Shown here piece by piece: positions 29,021-37,908 of a stretch of DNA of 64,000 nt. The DNA lies in NCBI GenBank assembly GCA_963662815.2, contig CAXXWA010000020.1, positions 1 to 64,000 on the forward strand. The letters are read 5' to 3'. Positions within the stretch are counted from its first letter, which is position 1. Every line of letters starts with the position of its first letter. This DNA comes from JAPPHA01 sp963662815 (lineage in GTDB: Bacteria; Pseudomonadota; Alphaproteobacteria; Rhodobacterales; Rhodobacteraceae). A program made the translations under genes and the position numbers. The notes under the pieces were generated by a model. That model did not search any database and was not told where the DNA came from. It was given only the letters and a program-made list of their open reading frames with translations.

Positions 29021-29907
29021 AAACCGGGTTCATCGGTCTCGGCAACATGGGTGCGCCGATGGCGAGCAACCTCGTCGCGGCTGAGCACGAGGTGGTGGGT
29101 TACGACATAAGCGCGGCGATTCCCGAAGGCGTCGGGACCGCCGCGAGCGCGGCCGAGGCGGCCGCCGGACGCGACGTCGTCGTCACCATGCTGCCGGACG
29201 GCGCGGTTCTCAGGGAGGTGGCGGCGGAGATCATTCCTGCGATGTCGCCCGGCGCGGTCTTCATGGACTGTTCGACGGTCGACGTCGAGACCGCCCGCGC
29301 CGTCGCGGAGGACGCAACGGCGGCGGACCTCCTGCCCGTCGACGCGCCGGTCTCGGGCGGCATATCCGGTGCCGCAGCCGGAACGCTGACCTTCATGGCC
29401 GGGGGCTCGGAGGATGCCTACGGGCGCGTCCTTCCTCTCTTCGACGCCATGGGGCAGAAGTCCGTGCACTGCGGAGCTTCCGGCAACGGACAGGCCGCGA
29501 AGATCTGCAACAACATGATTTTCGGCGCGACCCTCATTGCGACATGCGAGTCCTTCGTTCTGGCGGACCGCCTTGGCCTGGACCGGCAGAAACTCTTTGA
29601 CGTGGTATCCACGTCGTCGGGCTACAGCTGGTCGATGAACGTGTACTGCCCTGCCCCGGGCGTCGGTCCGGCATCGCCGGCCGACAACGACTTCCGCCCC
29701 GGCTTCGCGGCCGAGCTCATGCTCAAGGACCTCAGGCTGAGCCAGCAGGCGGCGCAAGACTCCGACACGGACGCGGCGATCGGCCGCCTAGCGACCGAGG
29801 TGTATCGGCGATTCGTCGAGGAGGAGGGCGGCAGGGGAATGGATTGTTCCGCGATAATCAGGCGGATCGAGCGAAACCGCGTTTCCGGCTCGCGGGACCC
29901 GCAGTGA
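29017..29907 (+). CDS. mmsB: 3-Hydroxyisobutyrate dehydrogenase
   Basis: A 296-residue NAD-dependent dehydrogenase oxidising 3-hydroxyisobutyrate to methylmalonate semialdehyde, the substrate of MmsA. The Rossmann motif GFIGLGNMGAPMASNL is at the N-terminus, the substrate loop DAPVSGGISGAAAGTL near residue 108, and the catalytic lysine in GNGQAAKICNNM near residue 163. The start overlaps the hydrolase stop as ATGA. Last gene of the valine operon. Confidence 0.95.
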   Translation: MKTGFIGLGNMGAPMASNLVAAEHEVVGYDISAAIPEGVGTAASAAEAAAGRDVVVTMLPDGAVLREVAAEIIPAMSPGAVFMDCSTVDVETARAVAEDATAADLLPVDAPVSGGISGAAAGTLTFMAGGSEDAYGRVLPLFDAMGQKSVHCGASGNGQAAKICNNMIFGATLIATCESFVLADRLGLDRQKLFDVVSTSSGYSWSMNVYCPAPGVGPASPADNDFRPGFAAELMLKDLRLSQQAAQDSDTDAAIGRLATEVYRRFVEEEGGRGMDCSAIIRRIERNRVSGSRDPQ

Positions 29908-30175
29908 GGACGAACCCGCCCCGACGAGACTTTGCGAACGCGGAGCCGGTTGGACTTCGTGCAGACCGAAATTGCGAACCTGTTGTATTCGCGGCGACCG
30001 GCCCAGTGTTTTATTTCAGCCTTCGATGAGCTGATCGACCCCTGCCGATCTCCACGGTTGGTCCAAGACGGGATCGCGTTCGGGGGCGAAGCTGTGCGAT
30101 GTCCGCGGAACGTTCGGGACCGGCAGGCGATTGTTTGGGCGGATGCCTTTGCCTCTTGACGATCTCGCCTGACCG

Positions 30176-32463
30176 CTACCGGGGCTTCGAAACGGACGCG
30201 CCGGTCTGCCCGTGACCCTTGGCCGAAGGCCGCATGCGCCTGGCGACGACCTGGGTCGCGATTGCCAGCGCGGCGATAATCAGCGCAATCACGTCGGCCT
30301 GCAACGACGGCGCAATGAAGACAATGCCCGCGACCGCCGCGAGAATGCGAAAGAACCAACCCGTCGGGACAAGCCAGTAGCCGACGACCGCCGCCGAAAG
30401 CGCGACGACTCCGAGGATGGCGCTCGCGGCCACGTAGGCAAACTCCCAGACGTCAAATCCGGTCGAGGACGCGAAAAGAAGCACAGGCGCGCAGACGAAG
30501 GCCATTGGCGCCACGACCTTTCCGAGTCCGAGCGTGAACGCGGAAATTCCGGTTCTGAACGGATTGGAATTTGCGATCGCCGCCGCCGCGTATGCAGACG
30601 TGCAGACCGGCGGCGTGATTTCGGCGACGACGCCGTAGTAGAGCACGAACAGATGGCTCGCGATGGGCGGAATTCCGAACTGGGCAAGCGCCGGCTGGGC
30701 CACCGATACCAGCATGATGTATAGCGCCGTCTTCGGTATGCCGGCGCCCATCAGGATGCATGCCAGGGCTATGAAGACGAAGCTGATTAAGAGGGTCAGA
30801 TCCTCGACCGAAAAGAGATCGTAGGTTGCGAAGGAGAACAGTCCGTGGAGGTCGGTTCCAAGCGCCCCGGCCCCCTGTGTCACAAGAAACCCGATCCGGA
30901 AGCCCACGCTGGTGGTGTTGATGACCCCGACCACGATGCCGACTGCGGCCGAAGCCGCGCCCACCGCGAGCGCGTACTTGACGCCGGTTTCGAAGGTCGA
31001 GGTCATTTCCGCGAGGTTGATGCGCGGTTGCGGATTGAGCGTCGCCAGAACGGTGCAGCCGATCAGGATCGCGGAGATTCCCGGCGTGAATCCGCCGCCC
31101 TGGAGTTTCCAGATCACGAAGGCGACGAAGAGCGCCGCGTAGGCCAGGGATGCCGGTAGGCGCAAGCGCGACATCCCCGTGACCAGTGCGATGGAAATGC
31201 CGCAGAACGCGGACGTGAATGGCGTGAATCCGGAAAACAGGACAACCAGCAGCCCGATGAGCGGAAGCACGTTGGCCCAGCCATCGGTCCAGACCGCCCT
31301 GAATTTCGGCAGCATGTCCCGCGACAGTCCCTGGAGGTTCAACCGGCGCGCCATCAGATGCACGACCGCAAACACGCCGACATAGTGGAGAAGCGCGGGA
31401 AATATCGCCGCAATGACGATGATCGTGTATGGAACCTCGAGGAATTCGGCCATGATGAAGGCCGCCGCCCCCATGATGGGGAGCGTGATCTGGCCGCCGG
31501 CAGAGGCCGCGGCCTCGACGCCGCCGGCGAAACGGCCGGGATAGCCGAGCGCTTCATGTTGGGAATCGTGAGCGCTCCCGTCGACACGGTGTTGGCGACG
31601 GAAGACCCTGAAATCGTTCCGAAAAACGCCGACGAAACGACCGACATCTTTGCCGGCCCGCCAGTATTCCGCCCGGCGAAGATGGTGGCGTTGTCGATGA
31701 ACAGCTTCCCGAGTCCGGTGCGCTGCGCGATGACGCCGAAGAGGACGAAGTGAAAGACGATGGTCGAAACGACCCAGAGCGTGACTCCGTAGATCCCTTC
31801 CTGCGGGAAGTGCATCGAGGACACGAACGTGCGGAACTTGACACCGGGGTGCTGGAGAATTCCCGAAAACGCCGGGCCGAAGAGCGCATAGCTCATGAAC
31901 AGGCAGATGATGAGCGGCAGCACCCACCCGAGTGTTCGCCGGGTGATGTCGAGGACCAGCAAGATTATGATGCACCCGAACACCAGGTCGAAGGTGTTGG
32001 GATTGCCCATCCGGAAGGTCTGCTCCTCGATCCCCAGCCACGCCACGCCGCGCCAGGCGGACCCAAGATAAAGCGCGGACGCCACGCCGAGCGCCATCAA
32101 AAGCCAGCCGAAGTAGGGAACGCCGCCCAGGCGAAGGACGCCTGTCTTGAGGTCAAACGAGGATCGCGTCCTGATGAGCGGAAAGAACGCGTAGATGAGA
32201 ATGAACAGGCCTGCGAGGTGCCAGCCCATGTGCCAGTGGTCGGGCGGAAGTGCGAATCCGGCGGTCAGATAGTGGTAGACGGCGAAGACCAGCGCAACGG
32301 CCCGAAGCGCCAGTCCCGTCTTTTATCCGACACTGCGCGTCGCGGCGCCTTCGTCGTATTCTTCCTCGATCGCGGCCAGTTCTTGGGCCGACAACTCGTG
32401 GCCGGCGCTCCCCGAGTCCGGCCCGGGGTTCCGTTCTTTCTCGGAAGCTGCCGGCGGCAGCAT
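30176..32463 (-). pseudogene. Broken TRAP transporter fused permease (4TM/12TM type)
   Basis: The original gene would encode about 762 residues, a fused DctQM-like permease of the TAXI-type TRAP family. From ATG 32463 the frame reads MLPPAASEKERN and then a hydrophilic N-terminus, until an in-frame TAA near 32329-32331. The same frame then continues with membrane segments (LALRAVALVFAVYHYL, MGWHLAGLFILIYAFFP and the rest). Near 31540 the text changes frame: TIPNMKRS goes on as GYPGRFAGGVEAAASAGGQI only after a one-base correction (a base appears to be missing from a TCCGGC-like codon pair). The remainder to 30176 is intact, with GGQITLPIMGAAAF and TPPVCTSAYAAA. A nonsense and a frameshift lesion imply loss of function, unless both are sequence errors. 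Confidence 0.85.
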
Positions 32464-32508
32464 GAGTCCTGCCGCCCGCAGCAATCGGATTGGCGTATTT
32501 GCCGTCGC

Positions 32509-33585
32509 CTACTGAAGCATGCCCGCTTCCCTGTAGAAGCGTTCGGCGCCCGCGTGGAGCGGCACGCCGAGGGCGGCGATCCCGTCGAGCGCCGTCTCGA
32601 CCGTGATCTGCTTGCCCTTCGCGTGTCCGTTGTCCGGGAGCTTGCGGGCGTTCTTGTTCCAGAGCGCACTGGTGATGCCGTAGACGAGTTCCTCGTCCAG
32701 GTTGGAGGACACCACGAGCAATGCCGAAACGGCGTGCGTATTCACGTCATAGCCAACGCCTTCATAGACGATGGCCGGAATCATCGACGGGATATATGCG
32801 GGAACGGCCTCGTTGATCATGGCCATGTCCTCGTCGGAAAAGCTGTGAAGCTCCATTCCCTTCGTCGAAGCCGGCTGAACCATTGCCGCAACCGGCCACC
32901 CGGCGGCGTAGAAAAATGCGTCAAGCTGCCCATCCGCCCGGCGTTCAGCCGACCCGGCGTTGTTCAATTCAGCTTCCTCGATGTTGTCGCGGTTCACGCC
33001 CCAAAGGCCGAGCATGACCTCGACCGCAACCTGCGTGCCCGACCCGGCCTGCGCGATTCCGACGCGCTTGCCCTTCAGGTCTCCAAGGTTCGAAATGCTG
33101 CTTCCCTTTGCCAGCACCAGGTGCAGGTCTTCCGGGTAGAGATTGGCGACAACGCGAAGCTTCGGATGGGGTTTGCCCTCGAACTTGCCCGTTCCGAGGC
33201 ACATGTCCCGGGTCGAATAGGCGCTGGCCAGTCATGCTTCGAGTTCGCCGTTCTGGACGGCGGCATTGTTGAATACGGATGCGGTGGTGGACTGCGCAAT
33301 CGCGATCAGCCCCGTAACGCCGCACTGCCCGCCCTTGTCGCAGGGTCGCGTGGCGGGAGGGGCAGACATTCTGTTGGCGATGGTGCCCGCGATCGGGAAG
33401 TACGTGCCGCCCGCACCGCCGGTGCCGATGCGGAAGGATGTCGGATCCTGTACCGCAGCCGCGCCGACAGTCAAAGCTGCCGCGAATTCCGTCTCGGATT
33501 GACCGGAATCCCTTTGCGGATCGACGTGGCCCTTGCCCGGAACCGGTGCCCGTGAAGTCATGAGAAGTCCGTCCAAGCGTTGCAA
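32509..33585 (-). pseudogene. Broken TAXI-family TRAP substrate-binding protein
   Basis: One frame of about 358 codons interrupted by TGA at 33232-33234. Upstream part: FRIGTGGAGGTYFPIAGTIA and GGQCGVTGLIAIAQST, the TAXI N-terminal signature. Downstream part: FEGKPHPKLRVVANLYPEDLHLV (as FEGKP and LRVVANLYPE), LKGKRVGIAQAGSGT, and GMELHSFSDE. The stop replaces the residue before LAS in a normally continuous LE-x-GLA-type stretch, and residues just after it (LASAYSTRDMCLGTG) look scrambled compared with the family. The predicted N-terminus lacks a clean signal peptide (only AALTVGAAAVQD remains). Together with the broken permease 45 bp downstream this marks a decaying transporter locus. Confidence 0.85.
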
Positions 33586-33770
33586 GCGACAGGTTCCACT
33601 ACGTCGATGGCCTGCACCGGGGCCGCCTCAAATCCGGGACTACGTTCACTTGACGGTAGTCGCGTGCGGAATGAAATGCTCCGTTGCATGAATTGCAGGA
33701 TCATCTTCACTTTTGTCGAAAAAACTTGACGTTATATTCGATCACACATGGCGAATCGACCGAGGCGCGA

Positions 33771-34499
33771 GTGCCGGAAACCACCAGTACGCTCAACGTG
33801 ACGGTCAGGCGCGGACGACCGGACGAACACTTCGACGAAGAGTTCGAAGTGCCCTCCCGTGAGAGCCAGACGATTCTCGATGTTGTAAGCTGGATTCAGC
33901 AGAACATCGACCCGACCCTGAGCTACAGGTTCTCATGCCGGGTTGGCATGTGCGGCTCCTGCGCGATGATGGTCAACGGCATGCCGCGCTGGACCTGCCG
34001 CACGCACGTGCGGAAGGTTCTGCGGAACGACCGGCTGGAAATCGCGCCTCTTCGGAACCTGCCCGTCATCAAGGACCTCGCCGTCGACATGGATCCTTTC
34101 TTTCAAAAATGGATCGAAGCGGAAGGGTTTCATCACCCAACCCGCTCCCGCGACGACCAGATCGAGCCGGTGACCCCGAAGACCCCCGGACGCGCCGTTG
34201 CCACAGCCGGCATCGAGTGCATCAACTGCTCGGTCTGCCATGCCGCCTGCGACACTGTTGCGGGCAATAGCGAGTTCCTGGGTCCTGCCGCGCTTCAACG
34301 GGCCTGGACGCTCCTGAATGACGTCAGGGATTCCGCCAGGCCGTCGATACTCGAGGCCGTTAGCCGCTCGGACGGGTGCCTGAACTGCCATTCCATTGGC
34401 AGTTGCACCGCGTCCTGCCCGATGGGCCTCGACCCGATGGCAGCCATCGCCGGCCTCAAGCGCGAAGCAAAACTGAACTGGTTCGGAAGGCGCGGCTGA
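33771..34499 (+). CDS. Succinate dehydrogenase/fumarate reductase iron-sulfur subunit
   Basis: A 242-residue electron-transfer subunit B. All cluster ligands are present: CRVGMCGSC...C near residue 54 for [2Fe-2S], CINCSVCHAAC near residue 150 for [4Fe-4S], and CLNCHSIGSCTASCP near residue 207 for the third cluster, which has one more cysteine than the classical [3Fe-4S] site. The GTG start at 33771 has GAGG 6 bases upstream and gives VPETTSTLNVTVRRG; an upstream extension is possible but unlike the family. The gene overlaps the first membrane subunit (TGATG). The flavoprotein partner is not adjacent but 14 kb downstream, beyond the polyketide locus. Confidence 0.93.
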   Translation: MPETTSTLNVTVRRGRPDEHFDEEFEVPSRESQTILDVVSWIQQNIDPTLSYRFSCRVGMCGSCAMMVNGMPRWTCRTHVRKVLRNDRLEIAPLRNLPVIKDLAVDMDPFFQKWIEAEGFHHPTRSRDDQIEPVTPKTPGRAVATAGIECINCSVCHAACDTVAGNSEFLGPAALQRAWTLLNDVRDSARPSILEAVSRSDGCLNCHSIGSCTASCPMGLDPMAAIAGLKREAKLNWFGRRG

Positions 34500-34837
34500 T
34501 GCTCGACTTGCGGCTCTACCTTTTCCAGCGCGTCACGGCCATTCTCATGGCGCCGTTCGTGCTCGTCCACCTCGGCGTGATCATCCTTTCGGCGCGGGGA
34601 GGACTTACCGCCGCGGAAATCCTGGGCCGGACGCAGGGGTCGGTCGCGTGGTTCCTGTTTTACGGAAGCTTCGTGGCGGCCGTAAGCGTTCATGCCGCAA
34701 TCGGCGTGCGGGCGATTGCGCATGAATGGCTTGGGATCGGCGGAGGAGCCCTCTCGCTGCTGACCTGGGCAACCGGCTTGTGTCTGCTTGGCCTTGGCGG
34801 ATGGTCGGTCCTTTCGGTCACCCTGGGACCGGCATGA
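34499..34837 (+). CDS. Succinate dehydrogenase/fumarate reductase membrane subunit C-like
   Basis: A 112-residue membrane anchor with three helices (about residues 10-30, 52-75, 82-105) and conserved histidines in LVHLGVI and SVHAAIGVRAIAHEW, which are candidate haem or quinone ligands. The first residues MLDLRLYLFQRVTAILM match the QR(V)T-type motif of cytochrome b subunits. Start overlaps the iron-sulfur gene by one base; the end overlaps subunit D by four. Too divergent to say by eye whether it prefers succinate oxidation or fumarate reduction. Confidence 0.85.
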   Translation: MLDLRLYLFQRVTAILMAPFVLVHLGVIILSARGGLTAAEILGRTQGSVAWFLFYGSFVAAVSVHAAIGVRAIAHEWLGIGGGALSLLTWATGLCLLGLGGWSVLSVTLGPA

Positions 34838-35175
34838 GGCGCCCGCCGCACGCGCATTCGCTGTGGCTGGCCCATATTCTGCACCGGCTGTCGGGCCTCG
34901 CGCTCGCCCTGTTCCTGCCGGTTCACTTCTGGGTCCTGTCGCTGGCGCTGCGTGACGCCGCCCGGCTCGACGATTTCCTTCGCTTCTCCGGCCATCCCGC
35001 CGTCAAGCTCGCCGAGTTCGGTCTTGTCTTCCTTCTGGCCGCGCACGCTTTCGGCGGCCTGCGCCTCGTCGCGCTCGAATGGCTGCCTTGGCCGGGTCCG
35101 CAAAAGACCCTTGCCGCAGCGGCTTTGTCGCTGGCGCTGCTCGTTGCAGTTTCGTTCCTGCTTCAGGCCTATTGA
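34834..35175 (+). CDS. Succinate dehydrogenase/fumarate reductase membrane subunit D-like
   Basis: A 113-residue three-helix membrane anchor. HILHRLSGLALALFLPVHFW near the N-terminus and AHAFGGLRLVALEW near residue 68 carry the histidines expected of a cytochrome b-type anchor. ATG overlaps the previous stop as ATGA. This is the last gene of a three-gene B-C-D group; the A subunit is found at 49.5 kb in the same orientation. Confidence 0.85.
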   Translation: MRRPPHAHSLWLAHILHRLSGLALALFLPVHFWVLSLALRDAARLDDFLRFSGHPAVKLAEFGLVFLLAAHAFGGLRLVALEWLPWPGPQKTLAAAALSLALLVAVSFLLQAY

Positions 35176-35178
35176 ACT

Positions 35179-35208
35179 TTGACCAATTGACATGTTGCCG
35201 TGTGATAC
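35179..35208 (+). promoter_or_regulatory. Possible sigma-70 promoter before the free-standing ACP gene
   Basis: TTGACC at 35179-35184 and TGATAC at 35203-35208 separated by 18 bp, just after the subunit D stop and about 195 bp before the ACP start. Found by eye; no supporting data. Confidence 0.35.
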
Positions 35209-35403
35209 GCTCGATGGCGAAATGGCGTTCCGGCCACGTCCGGGCTGGCCAAAAGGCGCTTTTCAGGACCGTCGAAACCCTTATAATCCGTCAACCGCAT
35301 CCATGGCTCAGGGTTTCGACTCTTCGAGTCATGATTCGGGGAACACGACTAGGCAGGCGTGAATTCACGTCTGTCGAATCTCAAACCCAGGAGGCCAATT
35401 TCC

Positions 35404-35631
35404 ATGTCATCAACTGAAGACCGCATCAAGAAGATCATAGACGACAATCTTGACGTCGGCCGCGAGCCGGACTTTGACGCAAAGCTTGTCGACTCTGGCG
35501 TGTCGTCGGTAGACTGCGTCTCTTTCTTCAAGCTTGTGAACGAGGAGTTCAGTCTCGGATTGGCCGCTGAAGAGTGTCGGCAGTTCGCGACCCTGCGGGA
35601 TCTTGTGAACTTCATCGATTCACGCGGTTGA
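35404..35631 (+). CDS. Free-standing acyl carrier protein beside the PKS
   Basis: A 75-residue acyl/peptidyl carrier protein. AGGAGG lies 10 bases before the ATG at 35404. The fold is recognisable as an acidic four-helix carrier; the phosphopantetheine attachment serine is Ser35 in DSGVSSVD, in the position of the usual DLGxDSL. It differs strongly from the integrated ACP of the synthase (LGMDSLMAVEL), and looks more like carriers that work in trans. It is followed by a hairpin and then the hydrolase gene. As the synthase's second module lacks an ACP, this protein is a natural candidate to complete it; that is inference. Confidence 0.85.
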   Translation: MSSTEDRIKKIIDDNLDVGREPDFDAKLVDSGVSSVDCVSFFKLVNEEFSLGLAAEECRQFATLRDLVNFIDSRG

Positions 35632-35641
35632 AGGAAAGTCG

Positions 35642-35669
35642 GGGAGCGCATGCGCGCGGCATCGCTCCC
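35642..35669 (+). terminator. Hairpin between ACP and hydrolase genes
   Basis: GGGAGCG-C-ATGC, loop GCGCG, GCAT-CGCTCCC: an 11-bp stem with one bulged base, starting 10 bases after the ACP stop. A run of six T follows only 30 bases later, so it may be an attenuator or processing hairpin rather than a strict terminator. Confidence 0.45.
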
Positions 35670-35835
35670 GCCACCAAATGACCTAGCCCGATCATTGTTT
35701 TTTCAAGGCCGTGCTCTTGGGCCAGCCCACGGCACGATGGTTCCGGCGTAAATTGCTGGCCGTGCAGATGAGTTCGCGCGATCAGTGCCAGAACTTCGCC
35801 ACCGTCCCGGCGCCGGCCAGTCAGGCTCGCTACCG

Positions 35836-36795
35836 ATGAGTTCGAACAGCGTTCCGGCCGCAAGCCCTGATCTGCAGGAACCGGATTTTCAGGCCGTGCC
35901 GGAAGGGGCACATTGGGAGGTGCCGGAGCCTACATCCACGTGCGACGTCCAGCTGGACGAACTCGCGGTTACCACGGTGCGCCGGTACGGCAATCCGGTC
36001 GGTCCTCGGCTAGTGCTGAGCCACGGCAACGGTCTCGCCGTCGATCCTTACTATCCGTTCTGGTCCATTCTGGTCAACGACTTCGACCTGATGGTCTACG
36101 ACCTCAGGAACCATGGCAGCAACAAGGTCGGAATCCAGCAGGATCACAACATTCCGGTGCTGATTTCCGACCATGACCTCATTCTTGCTGCCGTCACTCG
36201 GAAATTTGGCAAGAAGCCGACGGTCGGCGTGTTCCATTCCCTTTCGGCACTGATAACGCTCCTTTCCCTCAGCAAAGCATATTCCGCGCTCGTTCTGTTC
36301 GACCCGCCACTTTGCAAGCCCACTGCCAGCGAGTCGGAATTCATCCAGTCGGCGGAGCGGATGGCCGCGATGATCCGGAATCGTACCGTTCGATTCAAGT
36401 CCGAGCAGCAATATGCCGAAGTTCTGGCCATCATTCCCGGATTCGGAAGTGTTGTGCCTGGGGTGCGCGAACTCATTGCACGATCCACTCTGCGCAGGAG
36501 CGCCGACGGATTGGCATATGAACTCCGCTGCCCCCGCGAGTACGAGGCCCAAATTGCGGAATATGTGAGGAGCTTCTCGCCATTGCTGGACCTGACGACG
36601 CTGACCTGCCCGACGAAGGTCATCGGAGCCGATCCCACGCTTCCCTCCACGTATCTCCCCACTTTTGATCTGCATCACGTTTCCGCCGTTGACTATGACT
36701 TCTTGCCCGGGGCGTCGCACTTTCTTCAACTGGAGCAGCCGGAGCTGTGCGCGGCCATGCTGCGGGAATTCCTGGAAAGTCAGGGCATTCTGTAG
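35836..36795 (+). CDS. Alpha/beta hydrolase near the PKS (candidate release enzyme)
   Basis: A 319-residue alpha/beta hydrolase. The strand-turn LVLSHGNGLAVDPYYPFW near residue 55 holds the oxyanion HGNG motif; the nucleophile elbow is GVFHSLSA near residue 136 (a variant of GxSxG with Ser between His and Leu), an Asp candidate is in VIGADPTLPS near residue 263, and the histidine in GASHFLQLEQPE near residue 293. No signal peptide. The ATG at 35836 gives a normal N-terminus though no strong ribosome site is seen. It follows the free ACP on the same strand. The synthase has no thioesterase, so this enzyme could release its product; an unrelated esterase role is equally possible on sequence alone. 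Confidence 0.8.
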   Translation: MSSNSVPAASPDLQEPDFQAVPEGAHWEVPEPTSTCDVQLDELAVTTVRRYGNPVGPRLVLSHGNGLAVDPYYPFWSILVNDFDLMVYDLRNHGSNKVGIQQDHNIPVLISDHDLILAAVTRKFGKKPTVGVFHSLSALITLLSLSKAYSALVLFDPPLCKPTASESEFIQSAERMAAMIRNRTVRFKSEQQYAEVLAIIPGFGSVVPGVRELIARSTLRRSADGLAYELRCPREYEAQIAEYVRSFSPLLDLTTLTCPTKVIGADPTLPSTYLPTFDLHHVSAVDYDFLPGASHFLQLEQPELCAAMLREFLESQGIL

Positions 36796-37908
36796 ATCGG
36801 CAACCGGTACCCGGACCGGAAACGCGAACCGCGGGCGACTTCCGCCTTTCGTTTGCGCTTCATGAACCCGCGACCTTGACGCCGGAAAGGATCGTCGGGA
36901 AGCGCGACCCGGCGTCTGGTATTGCCTTTGATGGGTCAGGATCCCGGAAAGGGAACGGGAAGACCCGACTCGCAGGCTGCGGCAGCGGCAACGACTGCCG
37001 CGTCGGCAACCCGGGCGCCATCGGCCGAAGCGCCCAATCGACTCTTCGTCTGCAGTCCTTCCGTTCGCTCGGGGCGCTCCATGCTCGTCCTCACGGGCCG
37101 CGTGCAAAAATGAGGTCGCGCCGTTGCCCGACGGCGCCGGCCCCTTCAACGGAACACCGAGAATTCGAAAGTGGCGTCGCTGCGCCCGGAACGTTGGTTT
37201 TTGACGAAGAGCGAATTGATCAGGCATCGCTCCAGGCGCTTCCGCGATCCCTGCATGGGCCGGCGACTTGGCAGCGTGAATCCGGCGAAGCGTGCCGTTG
37301 ACCGCGGCTTCAGCGTCCGTTCCGGCCGAATTCGGGGCAGGCATGCCTTCCGGAAGGAGTCTCGCAATCGGAGACGTTCGACGGGAAAGGGGGCGATCCC
37401 GGCAAGAGCGTGGCGAACCGCCGAATCCCGCCCCGTTTCCCAGCCATCGCCAGCAGCCTGGCAGTGCAAGCTGCAAACGTCGATCGCCGCGGGTTCGCGG
37501 GCGATGAGCAACGAGGATCCTGGCGGGCACCGGCGCCCAAGACGACCGAATCGGGCATCCCCGGGCCGAGCGGAATCCAGCGGAAGGCTCTCTTGGCGGC
37601 CTGTGCTCGGAGACGGAAGGAAATCGCCGAGTTGCCAGCCACCTTCGGCAGATGTCCTCAATGCCGCCGAGTGTGCAATGGGCAATGTCGCATAAAGCAG
37701 ATGTTCCTCATCTACGGCGGGATCGCGCCGGCGGCGGCTCTCCGGAGTTGCGACAGTGCAAGGGTCGCTGAATCGGCCATCCTCGGCGCGGCCCGCGCGC
37801 GCGCATTCGCAATGCAGGCCGCAGTAGCTTTCGGCGTCGCTTCCGCCCTTCGTCGCTGCCATCTTGCAGCCGTCGAATTCCTGGCGGCGCGACCTGCGCC
37901 GCCAACCG
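36796..37908. other. 1.1-kb stretch without a recognisable gene downstream of the PKS
   Basis: Lies between the converging hydrolase and synthase genes. I looked on the minus strand for a continuation of the truncated second module (DH, KR or ACP text) in all frames and found none. No transposase or integrase is visible. Confidence 0.45.

Noticed and set aside
31530..31550. Programmed frameshift in the TRAP permease
   Set aside because: No slippery heptamer is visible at the junction and the same gene has an upstream in-frame TAA.
33232..33234. In-frame TGA in the TAXI binding protein as selenocysteine or programmed readthrough
   Set aside because: The family has no selenocysteine members known to me, sequence around the stop is scrambled, and the neighbouring permease is broken independently.
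31750..33555. A 601-codon open frame on the plus strand opposite the TRAP genes
   Set aside because: Its product is Arg/His/Glu/Pro-rich without any domain, while the minus strand carries clear TRAP motifs. It is an antisense shadow typical of GC-rich codon bias.
36796..37908. A continuation of PKS module 2 (DH, KR, ACP or TE) lost by frameshift
   Set aside because: Reading the minus strand in three frames after the stop codon showed no PKS-like text.
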